Source: an uncultured Eubacteriales bacterium (GTDB lineage: Bacteria > Bacillota > Clostridia > Christensenellales > CAG-917). From it: a stretch of DNA of 64,000 nucleotides. The notes under the pieces are model-generated. The model saw only the letters and a program-made list of their open reading frames with translations, was not told the origin of the DNA and made no database searches. Within the stretch, counting starts at the first letter, position 1; each line of letters begins with the position of its first letter. A program made the translations under genes and the position numbers. The DNA lies in assembly GCA_900548005.1 (NCBI GenBank), contig URIZ01000002.1:62001-126000 (forward strand). The letters are read 5' to 3'. Positions 60,506 to 64,000 of this stretch are shown piece after piece.

Positions 60506-61318
60506 ATGAAAAAACGTATTGCAGTCATCACCAAAGAAGATATGAAATCGAGCGATATTCGCGCCGATATTCTTGCCGACATCCAAAAGGACGGCGGGTT
60601 TTCTTTGTGTATTTGTGACGATGCAAGCAAGATTTCGGACGAAGACGTCGTGTTGATTTTCGGCGGTGACGGCACTGTGCTGGAAGTTGTCAGGGCGGTC
60701 GCAGAGAAGAATATTCCCATTCTTTGCGTCAATCTCGGCAATCTCGGCTTTTTGGCGGAATATGAGAGAAGCGTCAACTCGCAAGACGTTGTCAATGCGC
60801 TCAAATCTTCAGATTTGAGACAGAGAATGATGCTTTGCGTCAATTTGTCAAGCGGCGTATCCGAGCGCGCGCTCAACGAGGTTGTCATACGCTCACTCTC
60901 GTCACGTCCGATCTATATTGACGTGTATGTTGACGGCAAATTTGTCGATTCATACCACAGTGACGGCGCAATTGTGTCATCTCCGACAGGCTCGACCGCA
61001 TATTCGCTTTCGGCGGGCGGTCCGATTCTTGCTCCCGACGTGTACGCGTTTGTGATCAATCCGATTTGCGCGCACTCTTTGCACTCTCGTCCGCTGGTTG
61101 TCAGTGCAGATTCTATTGTGGAGATGAGAGTTAAAGGTGAATGTGCATGCGTTTGCGTTGACGGCAACACCACGTATACGCTTGAAAAAGGCGGCGTTGT
61201 GACCGTCAAAAAGTCTTCAAAAACAGCAAAATTCGTCTGTTCGGGCGACGACGAATTTTATAAAAAACTACTCCAAAAGATGAACAGGTGGGGCACTACC
61301 GAGTGCACCGAAGGATAA
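60506..61318 (+). CDS. nadK: NAD kinase
   Basis: Phosphorylates NAD to NADP. 270 residues with GGDGT (53-57), NLGNLGFL (76-83), SDGAIVSSPTGSTAYSLSAGGP and a C-terminal strand region. No ribosome binding site precedes ATG 60506 and the mRNA start is predicted within ~5 nt, so it may be read as a leaderless message. Heads the nadK-argR-recN set. Confidence 0.95.
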   Translation: MKKRIAVITKEDMKSSDIRADILADIQKDGGFSLCICDDASKISDEDVVLIFGGDGTVLEVVRAVAEKNIPILCVNLGNLGFLAEYERSVNSQDVVNALKSSDLRQRMMLCVNLSSGVSERALNEVVIRSLSSRPIYIDVYVDGKFVDSYHSDGAIVSSPTGSTAYSLSAGGPILAPDVYAFVINPICAHSLHSRPLVVSADSIVEMRVKGECACVCVDGNTTYTLEKGGVVTVKKSSKTAKFVCSGDDEFYKKLLQKMNRWGTTECTEG

Positions 61319-61328
61319 GGTGACAATT

Positions 61329-61802
61329 ATGGCAAGAGCAAATCGCCAACTCAAAATCTTGGACATTATCTCCAAGCACGACATCGACACGCAAGAAGAA
61401 CTTGTTGACTATCTCCGCAGCGAAGGTTTCAACGTCACACAAGCCACAGTATCGCGCGATATCAAGGATATGGGCATCATAAAAACCCTTTCCGCTGACG
61501 GAAGGCACTACAAATATTCCGCTCAACCGACCAAAGAAACGTCCGCTGCCGACAAATATCTCAATATGTTCAAAAACACCGTGATTTCCATCAAAAGCTC
61601 GGGCAATTTGATTGTTTTGAGAACGGAAGTGGGAAGCGCGGGTCCTGCTGCGGAACTTATCGACAAACTTTCTTATGACGAAGTGCTCGGCGTTGTTGCA
61701 GGCGACAACACCATTTTCGTTGCGGTTGACGGCGTTGATCACGTTGACACCATTCGCCGTCGTCTTGAAGATCTGCTTGAGGCAAATCGCATTTACACCT
61801 GA
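61329..61802 (+). CDS. argR: Arginine repressor ArgR
   Basis: 157 residues from ATG 61329 (AAGGTG at 61317-61322). The N-terminal winged helix-turn-helix has the TQATVSRDIKDMGIIK recognition region; the C-terminal oligomerisation/arginine-binding domain has GDNTIFVAVDGVD. It represses arginine biosynthesis genes and activates catabolic genes in hexameric, arginine-bound form. Tightly packed between nadK and recN, the conserved arrangement. Confidence 0.95.
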   Translation: MARANRQLKILDIISKHDIDTQEELVDYLRSEGFNVTQATVSRDIKDMGIIKTLSADGRHYKYSAQPTKETSAADKYLNMFKNTVISIKSSGNLIVLRTEVGSAGPAAELIDKLSYDEVLGVVAGDNTIFVAVDGVDHVDTIRRRLEDLLEANRIYT

Positions 61803-61815
61803 CAATTTTTAGGAT

Positions 61816-63510
61816 ATGTTAGCACAACTGACCATTGAGAATATTGCGCTCATCGACAAGCTGGAGCTCGATCTCAAAAACGGCTTGAACATTTTGAGCG
61901 GCGAAACGGGTGCAGGCAAGTCTATCATCATAGACTCGCTCAATTTCGTGTTGGGCGAGCGCGCGGACAAATCGCTCATTCGCTACGGCACGGACTATGC
62001 AATCGTTCAAGCGGTCTTTGAAGAATACGTCACTCCGTCGGTGTCAGAGTATCTTGACGACATCGGCATTGAGTGCGAAGACGTGCTTATCATCCGCAGA
62101 AAAATGAGCGTAGACGGCAAAAACGAGTGCAGAATCAACGGCAGAGTTTCCACCTTGTCTATACTCAAAGGCTTGACGGAACTTCTTGTCGACATACACG
62201 GACAACATGAGCATCAGTCGCTGCTTAAAAGCGCAAACCATATCAAGCTGCTTGACGACATCGGCGCGGCAAAGATTGCAAGCGTAAAACAGGACGTGGC
62301 AAAAGAGCATACGAGATACGTAGCTTTGAAGAGAGAATTGTCACGTTTCGGCGATGCAAGTGAGAGAGAAAGAAAGCTCGATATTTTGTCTTTCCAAATT
62401 GACGAGATCGAGAAGGCAGACGTCAAAGACGGTGAAGAAGACGAGCTTTTGCAGGCGAGAAAACGTATTCGCAACATGGAGAAAATCATGTCTGCGCTCT
62501 CCGATGCAAAGAATACGCTTGACGGCTACGACTCATCGAGCGTGAGCGCGTCAATCAAAAATTCGTCAAATTTGCTCGGCACGATTTCGTCTTACGATGA
62601 CACAGTTGCGCCACTCATTGACAGGCTTGACGATGCCAAAATCGAGATAAAAGACATTGCCGACACGCTTTCGGATATGCTTGAAAGGCTTGATTTTGAC
62701 GCTCGCAGTGCCGAAAAGATAGAAGAAAGACTGGAAGTTGTACGCAATATTTTGCACAAATACGGTGGCAATTTTGACAATTTGCAAAAATTCTATGAAG
62801 ACGCAAAGAAAGAAGCCGAGTTGCTTTCGGGCGCGGCGCAAACAGTGGAAGATTTGCAAGTCGAGATCGAAAAGGCAAAGAGCGGTCTTCAAAAATCCGC
62901 GCGCAAACTCACCGAGCTTAGACAAGAAGTCGCAAACAAGTTTGAGAGTGACATCACGCGCGAGCTTAAAGATTTGGGCATGGGCGGTTCGACCTTCAAA
63001 GTGAATTTTGTCACCACAGACGACGTTGACCAAATATCCGCAAACGGCGCGGATACAATCGAGTTTTTGTTCTCGGCAAACGTGGGCGAGCCTATGAAAC
63101 CGCTTGCAAAAATCATCTCCGGCGGCGAAATGTCAAGATTTATGCTTGCGTTCAAAAACATCGTTGCGGGAGTTGACGGCATCGGCACTATGGTGTTTGA
63201 CGAGATCGACACAGGCATCTCGGGCAACATATCCGCCGTTGTGTCAGAGAAGATGTGCAACATATCTCGTGGCAGGCAAGTCATTGCGGTCACACACATG
63301 CCGAGCCTTGCGGCAATGGCTGACAATCACTATCTCATTGCAAAATCCACTGAAAACGGCAAAACTCTCACGCATATCAACTTGCTTGAAGACGATACGG
63401 ACGAAGTGGCAAGGCTTATCGGCGGCAACGATTATTCGCAATTCGCCGTACCGCACGCAAAAGAGATGAAAGCGTGGGCAGAGAGATACAAACAATCGCT
63501 CGCGAAATAA
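61816..63510 (+). CDS. recN: DNA repair protein RecN
   Basis: SMC-like ATPase acting early in double-strand-break repair. 564 residues. Walker A GETGAGKS (29-36), a long coiled-coil middle (about 160-370) and ISGGEMSRFMLAFK, FDEIDTGISG and VIAVTHMPSLAAMA at the end. Complete, ending at a clear terminator. Confidence 0.96.
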   Translation: MLAQLTIENIALIDKLELDLKNGLNILSGETGAGKSIIIDSLNFVLGERADKSLIRYGTDYAIVQAVFEEYVTPSVSEYLDDIGIECEDVLIIRRKMSVDGKNECRINGRVSTLSILKGLTELLVDIHGQHEHQSLLKSANHIKLLDDIGAAKIASVKQDVAKEHTRYVALKRELSRFGDASERERKLDILSFQIDEIEKADVKDGEEDELLQARKRIRNMEKIMSALSDAKNTLDGYDSSSVSASIKNSSNLLGTISSYDDTVAPLIDRLDDAKIEIKDIADTLSDMLERLDFDARSAEKIEERLEVVRNILHKYGGNFDNLQKFYEDAKKEAELLSGAAQTVEDLQVEIEKAKSGLQKSARKLTELRQEVANKFESDITRELKDLGMGGSTFKVNFVTTDDVDQISANGADTIEFLFSANVGEPMKPLAKIISGGEMSRFMLAFKNIVAGVDGIGTMVFDEIDTGISGNISAVVSEKMCNISRGRQVIAVTHMPSLAAMADNHYLIAKSTENGKTLTHINLLEDDTDEVARLIGGNDYSQFAVPHAKEMKAWAERYKQSLAK

Positions 63511-63531
63511 CAAAAAAGCGTAACACAACAC

Positions 63532-63566
63532 AAAAGCGACATTCTAATCTGTTGAATGTCGCTTTT
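63532..63566 (+). terminator. Terminator of nadK-argR-recN
   Basis: AAAAGCGACATTC/GAATGTCGCTTTT with a 9-nt loop. 63567-63684 shows no gene. Confidence 0.85.
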
Positions 63567-63684
63567 ATATATTGAAATTCAGCCGACAATATTGTTTGTG
63601 ATTGCAAGAATTTGGATATAAAAAACATATTTAAGGATTAAAAACGAATGTTTTGATAGTTTAAGAAGAATACTTATTGGATTG

Positions 63685-63714
63685 AAAAAGGAAGGCTCTT
63701 GCGCCTTCCTTTTT
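63685..63714 (-). terminator. Terminator of rnpB
   Basis: AAGGAAGGC/GCCTTCC stem with a 6-nt loop and a T-run on the minus strand, just after the RNase P RNA 3' end. Confidence 0.85.
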
Positions 63715-63718
63715 CATG

Positions 63719-64000
63719 TGCGAGATTAGTCTGTAAGCCGAGTTCTGTATTGGACGGTCATCTATCTAGAACGTACGTTTCCGCACGTTTCAAGCGAAGT
63801 GGGGAGTTTGCGGGCCGCTTTTCGTACTCCCGTTCTTGCATCGAGTGGGGTTTACATCGCGCATTGTCGCCAAATTGCGGGTGAGCTCTTACCTCGCCTT
63901 TCCATCCTTACCGCTTGTGCGGCGGTATCTTTCTGTTGCACTGTCCTTGAAGTCGCCTTCACCGGGAGTTACCCGGCACTCTTGCCCTGTGATGCTCGGA
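63719..64000 (-). ncRNA. rnpB: RNase P RNA (partial, 5' end outside the window)
   Basis: The minus strand reads the conserved pieces of the type-A RNase P RNA in order: AGGGCAAGAGTGCCGGGTAA near the window end, CAACAGAAAGATACCGCC (the catalytic P4 region), GGTAAGGATGGAAAGGCGAGG, GTAAGAGCTCACC and the 3' ACAGAACTCGGCTTACAGA. It matures the 5' ends of tRNAs. The GAGGAAAGTCC start should lie just beyond base 64000. Confidence 0.93.

Overview
The window is a contiguous chromosomal segment of an anaerobic, probably spore-forming member of the Clostridia (Bacillota), most likely an uncultured lineage. The evidence is a classic Firmicutes gene order (yicC-gmk-rpoZ-coaBC-priA-def-fmt-rsmB-rlmN-rsgA-rpe-spoVM-rpmB-asp23-dak-recG), a minimal two-gene SUF-type Fe-S module, a Rho factor with an Asn/Gln-rich insert, consensus sigma-A promoters with 16-18 bp spacers, and a SpoVM-like 31-residue protein that was too short for routine ORF calling. 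No rRNA, CRISPR array or phage structural gene was seen.

Layout. 1-6 kb: the translation cluster ffh-rpsP-khpA-rimM-trmD-rbgA-rnhB-yraN-rplS, with an L19-type leader ahead of rplS. 6-30 kb: a GT-C-like membrane protein; a small XRE regulator divergent from an unknown membrane protein; folA/thyA; a GH2 glycosidase; a YfcE-like phosphodiesterase; tldE/tldD; a glycerophosphodiesterase sharing an overlapping bidirectional promoter with lepA; hemW; prs; a metallo-beta-lactamase-fold hydrolase; rho; a phoA-type lipoprotein phosphatase; a surface-anchored EndA-type nuclease; and the smsCB (minimal SUF) pair behind a palindromic operator.

30.3-34.5 kb is the accessory region. A structured leader and three 61-bp tandem repeats, each starting with the first ten bases of the tRNA, lead into tRNA-Ser(GGA). 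A 134-bp tandem array follows, then a newly inferred ~183-nt structured RNA with its own promoter and terminator, a 70-residue beta-repeat protein gene boxed by 15-bp inverted repeats, and a DUF262/DUF1524 (GmrSD-like) nuclease gene. Two near-identical ~106-bp hairpin elements bound this block, each just downstream of a copy of the tRNA 3' end. A decayed zinc-ribbon membrane protein gene lies beyond.

34.6-57.3 kb: small membrane and DUF1508 proteins, pcrA-ligA, then the long housekeeping cluster. The Ser/Thr kinase-phosphatase pair usually found between rlmN and rsgA is absent, as is thiN.

57.4-63.5 kb is the most striking part. A ~583-nt region between recG and a four-helix membrane protein gene matches the OLE (ornate, large, extremophilic) RNA locus. 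It has a near-perfect sigma-A promoter whose predicted start is the first base of a 9-bp helix closing the whole RNA. It is followed by oapA-tlyA and then nadK-argR-recN, the neighbourhood known for OLE in Bacillus halodurans and relatives. Here the locus sits behind recG instead of the xseAB-ispA-dxs genes, and a divergent gene is inserted between tlyA and nadK. The window ends inside rnpB (RNase P RNA) on the minus strand.
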